Source: UBA5314 sp039679855 (GTDB lineage Bacteria > Bacillota > Syntrophomonadia > Syntrophomonadales > Syntrophomonadaceae). Taken from it: DNA of 64,000 nucleotides. Below, piece after piece: positions 1 through 8,139 of the stretch. The notes beneath the pieces are model-generated. The model was not told the origin of the DNA. It saw nothing but the letters and a program-made list of their open reading frames with translations, and made no database searches. The DNA is taken from assembly GCA_039679855.1 (NCBI GenBank), contig JBDKUE010000065.1, positions 1-64,000 of the forward strand. The letters run 5' to 3'. Numbering within the stretch: the stretch's first letter is position 1; the number at the start of each line of letters is the position of its first letter. The position numbers and the translations under genes were made by a program.

Positions 1-155
1 AGGAAATGCTTCAAGATGACATTCAATTTATGGGCCCGGTCCGACTGCGTGATGTTGAAGAGGCCCAGCAGAGAATTGTAAACATTATCCGTCGTTTGGA
101 AGAAACCGGAGAGATAGTAGTGGCCCGGGGTGGAGGAGATGAGATTATTGTCTAA
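1..155 (+). CDS. fliG: Flagellar motor switch protein FliG, C-terminal fragment
   Basis: The window opens inside this gene. Reading from base 3 gives the last 50 residues, ending at TAA 153-155. The segment holds MGPVRLRDVEEAQQ followed by EETGEIVVARGGGDE, which is the typical end of the FliG C-terminal domain. FliG is a rotor protein of the switch complex; this domain faces the MotA stator and generates torque. The next gene, fliH, starts inside this reading frame, so the two are translationally linked. Only the 3' end is visible, so overall length and N-terminal domains cannot be judged. Confidence 0.93.
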   Translation, partial: EMLQDDIQFMGPVRLRDVEEAQQRIVNIIRRLEETGEIVVARGGGDEIIV

Positions 156-960
156 GGTTATAAAAAGGTTTGATCTGACCATGGCCGAGCCCCTTATAAT
201 CAGTCCGCCCCCCCGGGTGGTTGTGCTCGATGTTATGCCCCAAGCCGATCCACTCCCTGATTTGGGCCCTGATCCGGAGCGCATAAGAGACGAGATGGCC
301 AATATTGTTATGGAAACTGAGGCTATGGTCAAGGACCTGATGGACAAGGCCGCCCAGGATGCCAGAAGCATTTTGGACGATGCCCGGGAAGACGCCGAGG
401 TTTTGAGAACCCAGGCGCAAAAGGAAGCTGAAGAAATAAGAATCCAAGCTCAAAAGGAAGGCTATGAGAACGGGCTCCGGGAAGCCCACCAGGAAATCGA
501 AGCCGACCGGCAGATGGCCATGGAACAGTGCCGGCAGATTCTTGAAGAAGCCCGGCGCACCAAAGTAAAATTGCTGGAGTCAAGCACGGCTGATATGGCT
601 CGTCTAGCTATTGCGGTGGCAAAACGGGTTATCAGTACCGAGGTAAACACCAATCCCCAAATTATTATCAGTGTAATTCGGGAAGCTATAAATTTATTGG
701 ATCAACCTGGCAATTTCCGGGTTTATGTAAATCCCGAGGAAATTGAACCGGCTCTGGACAGCCTGGCCAGAGAGGAAATGTCGGAGATGGAAAAACAGGA
801 TCTGGCCAACGCTCTGGTGGCTGACGCCCGGGTAGGAATAGGCGGGTGTGTGATAGAGAGCGATCAGGGCGTGGTTGACGCGCAGCTGGACACCCGTATT
901 GCCAAAGTGGAACAAGCCTTACAGGATGTGATTGCCGATGACTTCAGCGAAAACATTTGA
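148..960 (+). CDS. fliH: Flagellar assembly protein FliH
   Basis: FliH binds and restrains the FliI export ATPase and links it to the switch complex. About 270 residues: a proline-rich N-terminus, a long Glu/Gln/Ala-rich coiled coil (roughly residues 35-130), and a C-terminal domain resembling FliH/V-ATPase E subunits. I favour TTG 148 because GGAGGAG (131-137) lies about ten bases upstream and the protein then begins MSKVIKRFD, like FliH N-termini. GTG 130 and ATG 139 are alternatives in the same frame, but they overlap or crowd that ribosome-binding site. The gene overlaps the fliG stop and the start of fliI. Identification rests on coiled-coil character plus position between fliG and fliI. 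Confidence 0.88.
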   Translation: MSKVIKRFDLTMAEPLIISPPPRVVVLDVMPQADPLPDLGPDPERIRDEMANIVMETEAMVKDLMDKAAQDARSILDDAREDAEVLRTQAQKEAEEIRIQAQKEGYENGLREAHQEIEADRQMAMEQCRQILEEARRTKVKLLESSTADMARLAIAVAKRVISTEVNTNPQIIISVIREAINLLDQPGNFRVYVNPEEIEPALDSLAREEMSEMEKQDLANALVADARVGIGGCVIESDQGVVDAQLDTRIAKVEQALQDVIADDFSENI

Positions 961-2260
961 GTTGGGCAGTCTGATAGACACCATTGAAAAGGTGCAGACC
1001 TGCCAGCTAAAGGGCAAGATATCACAGGTTATCGGACTGACTATGGAAGCTACCGGACCTCGCCTGAGCCTGGGAGAATTGTGCTATATCCAAACCAGTG
1101 ATCGCCAGCTGGTTCCTTCGGAGGTAGTTGGTTTTAGAAACAACCGCATCCTTTTAATGCCCCTGGGAGAACTGGAAGGTATTGGACCGGGCAGCGAACT
1201 GCTGGCCACAGGAACTACCATGCGGGTTAAAGTAGGCATGGAGCTGCGGGGGCGGGTGCTTGATGGACTGGGTCAGCCCCTGGATGGAAAAGGACGAATT
1301 AATTCGGAGATAAACTATCCGGTTATGAACCAGCCCCCCAACCCCTTGAAAAGAACCCGCATAGCGGAAGTCCTATCGGTGGGGGTAAGAGCTATTGATG
1401 GATTAACCACCATAGGCCGGGGCCAGCGCATGGGCTTTTTTGCCGGCAGCGGGGTAGGCAAGAGCACCCTTATTGGAATGATTGCCCGCAACACCAACGC
1501 AGATATTAATGTGATTGCCCTGATTGGAGAGAGAGGACGCGAGGTTCGCGAATTCCTGGAGCGCGACCTGGGGGATGCGGGTCTTGAGAGATCGGTGGTA
1601 ATAGTGGCTACCTCGGATCAGCCTGCCCTGATCAGGCTTCGGGGAGCTTTTGTTGCCACCAGCATTGCTGAATACTTTCGCGACCAGGGACTGGATGTTA
1701 TGTATTTGATGGACTCAATGACCCGTTTTGCCCTGGCCCAGCGAGAAGTGGGACTGGCTATAGGCGAACCGCCAGCCACCAGGGGGTTTACACCTTCGGT
1801 ATTCGCCCTTTTGCCCCGGCTGCTGGAGCGGGCGGGCACCGCCGAAAAGGGGAGTATAACCGGCCTCTATACGGTGCTGGTAGAAGGCGATGATATGAAC
1901 GAACCCATTACCGACGCGGTTCGCGGTATCGTTGACGGCCATTTGATATTGAGCCGCGCCCTGGCTACCCGCAATATGTATCCGGCCATCGACATAGGCC
2001 ACAGTATCAGCCGGGTGATGATCGATATTTCCAGCCCTGAACACATGGAACAGGCGAAGCGCTTTCGTCAGATTCTCTCCACCTATGAGGAAGCCAGGGA
2101 TCTTATTGACATCGGAGCCTACAAAAAGGGCTCCAATGCGCGAATTGATGAAGCACTTATGCTGATAGACAAATGCCACGATTTCTTGAAGCAGAATGTT
2201 TACGAAGAAGCTGATTTTAACGACACCCTGTTGAGATTGGAAGACGCCCTGCGTAGATGA
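938..2260 (+). CDS. fliI: Flagellum-specific export ATPase FliI
   Basis: FliI is the ATPase of the flagellar type III export apparatus, related to the F1-ATPase beta subunit, and unloads substrates at the cytoplasmic gate. With ATG 938 it is about 440 residues, normal for the family. The Walker A loop AGSGVGKS lies near residue 170, followed by the IGERGREVREF segment; Walker B is MYLMDSMTR, and the conserved GEPPATRGFTPSVF follows. An in-frame TTG at 932 is possible, but ATG is preferred. The start lies inside the end of fliH, showing translational coupling, and fliJ follows after 10 bases. Confidence 0.97.
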   Translation: MTSAKTFELGSLIDTIEKVQTCQLKGKISQVIGLTMEATGPRLSLGELCYIQTSDRQLVPSEVVGFRNNRILLMPLGELEGIGPGSELLATGTTMRVKVGMELRGRVLDGLGQPLDGKGRINSEINYPVMNQPPNPLKRTRIAEVLSVGVRAIDGLTTIGRGQRMGFFAGSGVGKSTLIGMIARNTNADINVIALIGERGREVREFLERDLGDAGLERSVVIVATSDQPALIRLRGAFVATSIAEYFRDQGLDVMYLMDSMTRFALAQREVGLAIGEPPATRGFTPSVFALLPRLLERAGTAEKGSITGLYTVLVEGDDMNEPITDAVRGIVDGHLILSRALATRNMYPAIDIGHSISRVMIDISSPEHMEQAKRFRQILSTYEEARDLIDIGAYKKGSNARIDEALMLIDKCHDFLKQNVYEEADFNDTLLRLEDALRR

Positions 2261-2270
2261 GGTGTAAGCC

Positions 2271-2759
2271 ATGAAAGCATTTAAATTCCGTCTTCAGACC
2301 AGTCTAAATGTCAGCCTGCGGCGTGAGCAGGTGGCCAGAGAAGAACTGCAGGCCTGCATGGCCGAAAAGGAACGCGTGGAAGAACAACTGGTTCAGCTAA
2401 ACAACAAACTGGTCCGTCTGGAGGATCGGGTTCGAGAACTGGGCTTGGCCCAGCCCATGTCGCAAGAGGCTTTGATGCACCGGGAATACCTGCCGGTGTT
2501 GCACAAACAGGTCAGGCAGATGCAAGTGCGCCTGGCCAGAGCTGAGGAGCGGGTGGAGAATGCCCGCACGATGCTTTTGGAAAGGAAAAAAGAAAGCCAG
2601 TCGCTGGAGCGTCTGCGGGAAAAGGAATGGCAGGAATATCGGCATGAATTGAGCCTGGAGGAGCAAAAGGTTATAGACGAGGTGGCCATCAGCACCCATT
2701 ACCGTAAAAACGTGGCAGAAGAGCAGAGCGATGAAGCCTCCGGGGAGAATTATCTTTAA
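2271..2759 (+). CDS. fliJ: Flagellar export chaperone / stalk protein FliJ
   Basis: A 162-residue, highly charged, almost wholly helical protein beginning MKAFKFRLQTSLNVSLRREQ, typical of FliJ. FliJ forms an antiparallel coiled coil that sits in the centre of the FliI hexamer, like the gamma subunit of F1, and helps couple export to proton flow. GAGGTG precedes the ATG. FliJ sequences diverge widely, so the call rests on coiled-coil composition, length and position directly after fliI. Confidence 0.88.
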   Translation: MKAFKFRLQTSLNVSLRREQVAREELQACMAEKERVEEQLVQLNNKLVRLEDRVRELGLAQPMSQEALMHREYLPVLHKQVRQMQVRLARAEERVENARTMLLERKKESQSLERLREKEWQEYRHELSLEEQKVIDEVAISTHYRKNVAEEQSDEASGENYL

Positions 2760-2786
2760 CCATTATTAAAACGAGGAGGACAACTG

Positions 2787-3365
2787 TTGAGTGAAAAGAA
2801 AAAATCCCGTTCGGGTTTAATTCTAGTAATATTACTGGTTCTGGGCGTGGCTGTCATAGCGTTCAACCTGTATCGGGATCCTTCACTCCTGCAAAAGGTT
2901 CCGGTGGTGAAAAATTTAGTCAAGGTTAAAGAGCAGACTGCCGCCCCGCAAACTGAACTGGAGAAACTTGCTCAAGAAAACGATACATTAAAAAAGGGAT
3001 TGGCGCAGAAGGAACAGGATCTGCAATCAGTGCAGCAGGAACTGGCCAAAGTAAAACAGCAATTAGCAGCCAGTCCCCAGACTCAATTAGAAGCAGAAGT
3101 GGCCAAATTGAATAAAGAACTGAATGATGCCAAGGGTCAGTCGGGGGCCAAAAAGGCTTCCTACAAAGACATGGCCAAGTATTTTGCGGAAATGAACAGT
3201 AAGGATGCCGCTGATATTCTGGCACGTCTTGACAACAAAGACGCTATCGGCATCCTGCAAGAAATGAATGCCGATGCAGTAGCCCCAATTCTGCAGAATA
3301 TGGATCGGGATAAAGCAGTTCAAATCAGTCGTGAGATGTTGGTTACCGCTCCAAGTGGGGGGTAG
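2787..3365 (+). CDS. MotE/YlxF-like membrane-anchored flagellar protein
   Basis: A 192-residue protein with a basic N-terminus, one membrane helix (about residues 9-28), a Gln/Leu-rich coiled coil (about 50-115) and a C-terminal helical domain with repeated segments (KDAADILARLDNKDAIGIL) of the MgtE-N type. Proteins of this plan sit between fliJ and fliK in Firmicutes (YlxF) and in alphaproteobacteria (MotE, a chaperone for MotC). The TTG start at 2787 follows an AGGAGGA ribosome-binding site. A role in motor or stator assembly is inferred from domain type and operon position. Confidence 0.75.
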   Translation: MSEKKKSRSGLILVILLVLGVAVIAFNLYRDPSLLQKVPVVKNLVKVKEQTAAPQTELEKLAQENDTLKKGLAQKEQDLQSVQQELAKVKQQLAASPQTQLEAEVAKLNKELNDAKGQSGAKKASYKDMAKYFAEMNSKDAADILARLDNKDAIGILQEMNADAVAPILQNMDRDKAVQISREMLVTAPSGG

Positions 3366-3406
3366 CTTCATCATACATTATTTTTCTGAAAGGAGGTGAA
3401 AAAGGA

Positions 3407-4861
3407 TTGAATGGTGTTCAGGCTACAATGTTGGCGGCCACAGCAGCACCCGTAGAGGCGGGAGTGGTTTTGGCCAATCAAAGCAGTAAAAGCGTAAGGG
3501 ATTCCTCCTCGACCCGGAGCAGTTTCGAGAGACAATTAAAGAAGGCCTGCCAGGTGCCCAGAGACAACTCGCCGTCCAGTAACGAGGTCCAGGAAAAATC
3601 GGATCCGATGAAAGCAGAAACCGGCCAAACGGAAGAAAATCAGGTTGAACAGGTAAAAGACCAGTCTTCTGAAGTTAAGCTTGACGAAGATAAGAATACT
3701 GAAAAGACAGGCGATAACACCTCTGGGACTGACGCTCAAGGCAGCACTTCAACCGGCACAGTTATGGCTATACCGTTTATCGGGCTGGTCAAAGTTGACT
3801 CAAACCCATTGCAACAGGAGATTCAAGCGGGAGCAGGCGGCGCTGTAGTAAATGCTCCTGCCAACCCGGAGGTCCGATTGTCATCTGATGCCAACCTGGA
3901 AATGCCTCAACTGGTCGGCCAGACGATCGAAGCGGTCAATACTGCCAAAACAGACAGTCCCGCTACTCAGCCGTCGAGTGAACCCCAAACAGCCATATTG
4001 GTGGTAAATGATGAAACAAGGAAAGCTTCGGCAAAAATGAAAAACGCTGGGGAAACCGTCCCTGTCGATGCGCAGTCCCAGACTGTAGACAAACTGGGTG
4101 TCGGTCGGGAAGCAAGCGAACTGGAGAACCATGTCCAGGTCATGGATGATAAAACCGTAAAGAAAACTGAGGCGGATGCGGGCAGTGCTACAGGTAAAAA
4201 ACTGGCTGAATTCGAAAGTCACAGGTTTTCGGTGGTTCGTCCGGCCCAAGATAGCAATCAAGCTGAAGGGCAACAACAGTCTTCAAGCGATGGAGAAGAT
4301 ACTACGAATTCGCTGGTACTGCAGCAGGTTGAGGTGGAGATCCCCAAAGTTCAGGTACGCAATGTTCCGACCAGTGTTCAAAACAGCCGGGCGGTGGTTG
4401 ATCCCCAGGATTTGATGGATCAGGTGGTAAAAAAAGCGGAGGTTATGATCAAGGATAATAGTTCTGAAATGACGTTGCAGTTAAAACCGGGTTTCCTGGG
4501 CAAGATGACCATCAAGATAGCGGTTGACGAGGCTGGAACGGTTACGGCCCATTTTTCCACCAGCAGCCAGCAGGTTAAAAATGTCTTGGAGCAGAATATT
4601 CAGGCCCTTCGCCATAACCTGGAGGCCCAGGGTATGAAGGTAGACCGGACCGAAGTAAACGTGCAGCTTGACAGCGGGGGTATGATGAGCGATCCGGGAG
4701 GAAGGCAGGACCTGTGGCAGCAGCCCCGGGGAATTCCGTTTTTCGGCTTCTCTGATTCCGAAGACGAAATTGCACCGATCGCCAGCCAGCCAGTGAGCTC
4801 GGTTCAGAGTGACGCCTATGATACGGTAGAAGCCAGCGACGGTTATAATTTTCTAGTTTAG
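3407..4861 (+). CDS. fliK: Flagellar hook-length control protein FliK
   Basis: FliK is the secreted ruler that measures the hook and switches FlhB from hook to filament export. The 484-residue protein has a long disordered Ser/Thr/Gln/Glu-rich region (about 1-335) and a C-terminal globular domain of the Flg_hook type (about 340-430), with EMTLQLKPGFLGKMTIKI and LRHNLEAQGMKVDRTEV. The TTG start at 3407 is set by AGGAGGTGAA (3391-3400). The TAG stop is part of the ribosome-binding site of flgD. The disordered part has no recognisable family features, as expected for a ruler. Confidence 0.88.
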   Translation: MNGVQATMLAATAAPVEAGVVLANQSSKSVRDSSSTRSSFERQLKKACQVPRDNSPSSNEVQEKSDPMKAETGQTEENQVEQVKDQSSEVKLDEDKNTEKTGDNTSGTDAQGSTSTGTVMAIPFIGLVKVDSNPLQQEIQAGAGGAVVNAPANPEVRLSSDANLEMPQLVGQTIEAVNTAKTDSPATQPSSEPQTAILVVNDETRKASAKMKNAGETVPVDAQSQTVDKLGVGREASELENHVQVMDDKTVKKTEADAGSATGKKLAEFESHRFSVVRPAQDSNQAEGQQQSSSDGEDTTNSLVLQQVEVEIPKVQVRNVPTSVQNSRAVVDPQDLMDQVVKKAEVMIKDNSSEMTLQLKPGFLGKMTIKIAVDEAGTVTAHFSTSSQQVKNVLEQNIQALRHNLEAQGMKVDRTEVNVQLDSGGMMSDPGGRQDLWQQPRGIPFFGFSDSEDEIAPIASQPVSSVQSDAYDTVEASDGYNFLV

Positions 4862-4872
4862 GAGGTGAGACA

Positions 4873-5478
4873 ATGTACGTAGATCCCACGACGGGGATGG
4901 TTTACAGTGGTACTTCAGCGGCGTCGTCAACCACTTCGAGTTCCAGTAGTTCATCAAGTTCAAGCAGTACGGGTGAACTGGATAAAGATGCTTTTTTAAA
5001 GCTCCTTTGCACTCAATTGCAGAATCAGGACCCCCTGAATCCTACCGATTCAACGGAACAGATTGCACAGATGGCGTCCTTTAGTTCCCTGGAGCAAATG
5101 CAGAACCTGAACGAAAGTTTTAAGTCATTGACTACAACCATAACTGACAGCATTGTGCCCAATATGTTGTTCCAGCAGGCGGGAGGCATGATAGGCCGCA
5201 CGGTTGTATACGAAAATCCTGAAGCTACCGGTGACGATGATAAATACCTCAGCGGAGTAATATCTTCGGTAAACATCAGTGATGGAGCTGCAACTTATTA
5301 CATTAACGGTAAGGAGATTGATCAGAGCAGTATCGTAGGTATTGGTGCATCCACAAAAGATTCGGAAGCTACGATATTAATGCAGATTCTTGCCCAGCTT
5401 CAGAGTAATTCCGAAACCGATACGGAAACAGGTACGGGAACCAATAACGATGCCACAGAAACAGTGACCGGGGCATAA
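4873..5478 (+). CDS. flgD: Flagellar hook assembly scaffolding protein FlgD
   Basis: FlgD caps the growing hook and guides FlgE polymerisation. The 201-residue protein has an export-type N-terminus, a run of about a dozen serines near residues 20-35, then the family core KDAFLKLLCTQLQNQDPLNP (residues 38-57) and EQIAQMASFSSLEQMQNL. The C-terminal tudor/FN3-like region is short, as in Firmicutes. It ends in a Thr/Glu/Gly-rich tail. AGGAGGTGAG lies just before ATG 4873 and overlaps the fliK stop. Confidence 0.95.
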   Translation: MYVDPTTGMVYSGTSAASSTTSSSSSSSSSSSTGELDKDAFLKLLCTQLQNQDPLNPTDSTEQIAQMASFSSLEQMQNLNESFKSLTTTITDSIVPNMLFQQAGGMIGRTVVYENPEATGDDDKYLSGVISSVNISDGAATYYINGKEIDQSSIVGIGASTKDSEATILMQILAQLQSNSETDTETGTGTNNDATETVTGA

Positions 5479-5494
5479 TAGGCAGGTGAAGCAA

Positions 5495-5884
5495 ATGGAT
5501 CAGAGAATAGTATTTCCGCAGCAGCCAATTCAACCTGTACAAACCAATAAAGCAAAGGCTTCGCAGAGTCAGACCAGGACTGGCAGTGCCAGCTTTCAAA
5601 ACATTCTCGAACAAAAGATGGCCCCTGAACTGCGCTTTTCCAGGCATGCTCAGGAGAGGCTGCAGGCGCGCAATATCTCTTTAAGCGCCGAGGACATGAG
5701 CAAACTTAATCAAGCGGTTTCTCAGGCCCGGGAAAAGGGAGCGAGGGATTCCTTGATCCTTATGAACGAGAATGATTTGGCCCTGGTGGTGAGTGTAAAA
5801 AACAACACGGTTGTGACAGCAGTAGACGGCAACAGCCTGCGGGAGAATGTCTTCACCAATATTGACAGTGCTGTAATAGTATAG
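5495..5884 (+). CDS. Flagellar operon protein (TIGR02530-like)
   Basis: A protein of about 129 residues with a disordered Gln-rich first third and a compact C-terminal domain containing FSRHAQERLQARNI and later VSVKNNTVVTAVDGN. This matches the small flagellar operon protein found between flgD and flgE in Firmicutes, whose exact role is not settled. I prefer ATG 5495, six bases after AGGTG, over an in-frame GTG at 5486 that lies within the ribosome-binding site. Close spacing to flgD indicates co-transcription. Confidence 0.8.
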   Translation: MDQRIVFPQQPIQPVQTNKAKASQSQTRTGSASFQNILEQKMAPELRFSRHAQERLQARNISLSAEDMSKLNQAVSQAREKGARDSLILMNENDLALVVSVKNNTVVTAVDGNSLRENVFTNIDSAVIV

Positions 5885-5936
5885 GAGCCGGACCTCTTGG
5901 AGGAGGCTCCGGGATGCAAAACGACTGCTGCATCCC
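5884..5936 (+). other. Two adjacent RNA hairpins before flgE
   Basis: Hairpin 1 pairs GGAGCC (5884-5889) with GGCTCC (5905-5910), with an inner CCTC/GAGG stem. Hairpin 2 pairs GGGATGCA (5911-5918) with TGCATCCC (5929-5936) around a 10-base loop. Neither is followed by a T-run, so they do not look like intrinsic terminators. They start right at the end of the preceding gene, 27 bases before flgE. Possible roles are mRNA processing or stabilisation of the hook gene message; this is inference. Confidence 0.6.
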
Positions 5937-5963
5937 ACCGATGATTTAGGAGGTTGATGGGAC

Positions 5964-7367
5964 ATGATGCGTTCCATGTTTTCAGGAGTTAGTGGATTAA
6001 AGAACATGCAGATGGCCATGGACGTAATTGGCAATAACATGGCCAATGTTAATACACCCGGTTTTAAAAGGAGCCGGGTGGTATTTCAGGATACCTTATA
6101 CCAGGCCATGCGCGGCGGGGCAGCTCCTACCGATAATACAGGCGGCACCAACCCGATGGGAGTGGGCATGGGAATGTCGGTTTCCAGCGTCGATCAGATA
6201 CATACTGGCGCCGCTGCTCAGGCCAGCAGCCGCTTGACCGATATGGCCATCGACGGCAACGGATACTTTATCATCAAGACCAATGGAGAAACCTCTTACA
6301 CCCGATCTGGATCCTTTAGTTTTGATAAACAGGGCAATCTGGTCGCTTCTGACGGAGGACAGGTGCAGGGGTGGCTAGCGGATTTGGAGGGGAACATTGA
6401 TGCCAGTGTGTCGAAAATAACTGGAGTAAACATAGCCGCCTACAATTTAATGGCTCCCAAGGCCACCTCCGAAATGGGGGTAACCGGGAATCTGGACTCC
6501 AAAACCGAGGCTAATGACATAGCTGCAGGTTTTGACCTTGCCACAGGTGTACCCGCAGATGACACGTCGGAGACGATTACAAAAGAATACTATGATTCGC
6601 TGGGAAACAAAGAAGTCCTTTATTTCAGATTCTTCAGAACAGTAGACGATGCTACCGCAACTCCGCCTACATATAGCTGGAATTGTGATGTTTCAGGTGA
6701 CTCCAAATTTGGCGACGCTGACGGGGATGGGACCATTGATGATACGGCGAACATAGAAAGCGTTGAGCCCCAGGGGACTCCGGTAGGTGGGGCTGGAGTT
6801 ATAAGGTATAACAAGATCAATTTTGACAAGTCCGGCAAATTAGAAACAGATACGTCAACACCCAATACTAACACCGTCAGTATGTCTTTTACTATTGATC
6901 GCAGCTCAGTGGGGGCTGATCCGGTAAACATTACGGTAGATCTTAAGTCGCTCTTGCAATACAACACCGACTCCACAGTGCAGGTTGAGAGTCAGAACGG
7001 TCTGCCCACCGGATCTTTACAGAGCCTGACTGTTGGGTCCGATGGAGTTATCAGCGGTCAGTATGACAACGGCCAGTTAAAGAGCCTGGCCCGGGTAGCC
7101 CTGGCCAATTTCCGCAATCCGGCTGGTTTGCAGCAGGTGGGGGGCAACCGGTTTGTTACTTCCACCAACTCCGGCGACTCCATGGTGGGAGCTCCCAGTT
7201 CAGGGGGTATGGGTGCTATTCTGCCCAGCAGCCTGGAAATGTCCAATGTTGATTTATCTGAGGAACTCACACAGATGATCATTGTAGAGCGGGGCTTCAC
7301 TGCCAATTCGAGGATCATAACCACTTCCGACGAAATGCTACAAGAGTTGGCCAACCTTAAACGTTAA
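5964..7367 (+). CDS. flgE: Flagellar hook protein FlgE
   Basis: FlgE polymerises into the hook, the universal joint between rod and filament. The 467-residue protein starts MMRSMFSGVSGLKNMQ and has the family signature NNMANVNTPGFKRSR (about residues 24-40) and the matching C-terminal rod domain (NVDLSEELTQMIIVERGF ... ANSRIITTSDEMLQEL). The middle, exposed domain carries an Asp-rich loop DADGDGTIDD (from about residue 251) that resembles a thrombospondin-type-3 calcium loop. AGGAGGTTGATGG precedes the start. It could be called FlgE/F/G generically, but the size and the neighbours fliK and flgD support hook protein. Confidence 0.93.
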   Translation: MMRSMFSGVSGLKNMQMAMDVIGNNMANVNTPGFKRSRVVFQDTLYQAMRGGAAPTDNTGGTNPMGVGMGMSVSSVDQIHTGAAAQASSRLTDMAIDGNGYFIIKTNGETSYTRSGSFSFDKQGNLVASDGGQVQGWLADLEGNIDASVSKITGVNIAAYNLMAPKATSEMGVTGNLDSKTEANDIAAGFDLATGVPADDTSETITKEYYDSLGNKEVLYFRFFRTVDDATATPPTYSWNCDVSGDSKFGDADGDGTIDDTANIESVEPQGTPVGGAGVIRYNKINFDKSGKLETDTSTPNTNTVSMSFTIDRSSVGADPVNITVDLKSLLQYNTDSTVQVESQNGLPTGSLQSLTVGSDGVISGQYDNGQLKSLARVALANFRNPAGLQQVGGNRFVTSTNSGDSMVGAPSSGGMGAILPSSLEMSNVDLSEELTQMIIVERGFTANSRIITTSDEMLQELANLKR

Positions 7368-7371
7368 GGGC

Positions 7372-7404
7372 ATTCCCCCGGGGGCTTATAACCCCCGGGG
7401 GAAT
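7372..7404 (+). other. Perfect 13-bp hairpin between flgE and flbD
   Basis: Bases 7372-7384 (ATTCCCCCGGGGG) are exactly complementary to 7392-7404, with a 7-base loop. The arms are also self-complementary (CCCCCGGGGG). No T-run follows; the next bases are the ribosome-binding site of flbD. It is a very stable structure inside an otherwise continuous operon, so an mRNA stabiliser or partial attenuator is more likely than a full terminator. Confidence 0.75.
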
Positions 7405-7417
7405 GAGAGGTGAGCAG

Positions 7418-7612
7418 ATGATAAGCGTAACCCGGCTGAATGGTGAGAAGATGGCCATAAATGTCGATCTGATTGAACACATTGAAGAAACCCCGGATAC
7501 GGTAATTACTTTGACAACTGGTAAGAAATTTGTGGTAAAAGAGTCCACTAAAAGCATTTTTGCCGATATAATAAAGTTCAGGAAACAATATTATAGCAAC
7601 TTAAAACCGTGA
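7418..7612 (+). CDS. flbD: Flagellar protein FlbD
   Basis: A 64-residue protein, MISVTRLNGEKMAINVDLIE followed by a PDTVITLTTGKKFVVKES segment, matching the small FlbD/SwrD family of Gram-positive and spirochaete fla operons. In Bacillus subtilis the homologue (SwrD) raises flagellar torque, probably through the stator; that function is from literature on the family. The start is ATG 7418, after GAGAGGTGAG. An earlier ATG at 7403 lies within the hairpin and before the ribosome-binding site. Confidence 0.9.
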   Translation: MISVTRLNGEKMAINVDLIEHIEETPDTVITLTTGKKFVVKESTKSIFADIIKFRKQYYSNLKP

Positions 7613-7631
7613 GAGGGGTTGAAGGGCCTCT

Positions 7632-8120
7632 ATGGCAGAAGAAGAAACCAAGGTGGAACAAGAAAAGGGCTCGAAATTTGACACCATCAAAATAATCCTG
7701 ATAGGAGTGCTGGTATTTGTAATTACCCTGGGGGCCTCTTATTTCGTATTGCGCAGCACGATTTCTCCCCTGCTGCCTAAAGAAGAGGCCAAGGAGGAGG
7801 GCAAATCGGCTACATTGGGTACTCCCTTTGAGGTGGGCGAGTTTACCACCAACATTGGCGATGTAAGCGGAACCAGGTTTATGAAGGCCAAGATATCGCT
7901 TACCATATCCGATTCGGATAAGAAAAATATTGAGGAAGTTACCAAGTATAAAGCGGTTATCAGAGACAGGATTTTGACCATCATTTCTTCCAAGACAGTA
8001 GCGGATTTGGATCCGCGCAATCGCAACAACCTTCGGGAAGAGATTAAAAAAGACCTCAATACCACACTGGGGAAGAATATGGTCTTGAATGTTTATTTTG
8101 AGGAATTAATCGTGCAATAG
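7632..8120 (+). CDS. fliL: Flagellar basal body-associated protein FliL
   Basis: FliL is a single-pass inner-membrane protein that rings the stator and supports motor torque. The 162-residue sequence has a charged cytoplasmic N-terminus, one membrane helix (about residues 22-44) and an extracytoplasmic domain with the family features FEVGEFTTNIGD, RFMKAKISLTIS and the ending NVYFEELIVQ. It lies between flbD and fliM, its usual place in Firmicutes. Confidence 0.94.
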   Translation: MAEEETKVEQEKGSKFDTIKIILIGVLVFVITLGASYFVLRSTISPLLPKEEAKEEGKSATLGTPFEVGEFTTNIGDVSGTRFMKAKISLTISDSDKKNIEEVTKYKAVIRDRILTIISSKTVADLDPRNRNNLREEIKKDLNTTLGKNMVLNVYFEELIVQ

Positions 8121-8139
8121 CTCTTAAGGGAGGATAGGA

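Noticed and set aside
1715..2272. 185-codon minus-strand frame opposite fliI
   Set aside because: Lies fully within a conserved gene, has no ribosome-binding site and no recognisable motifs.
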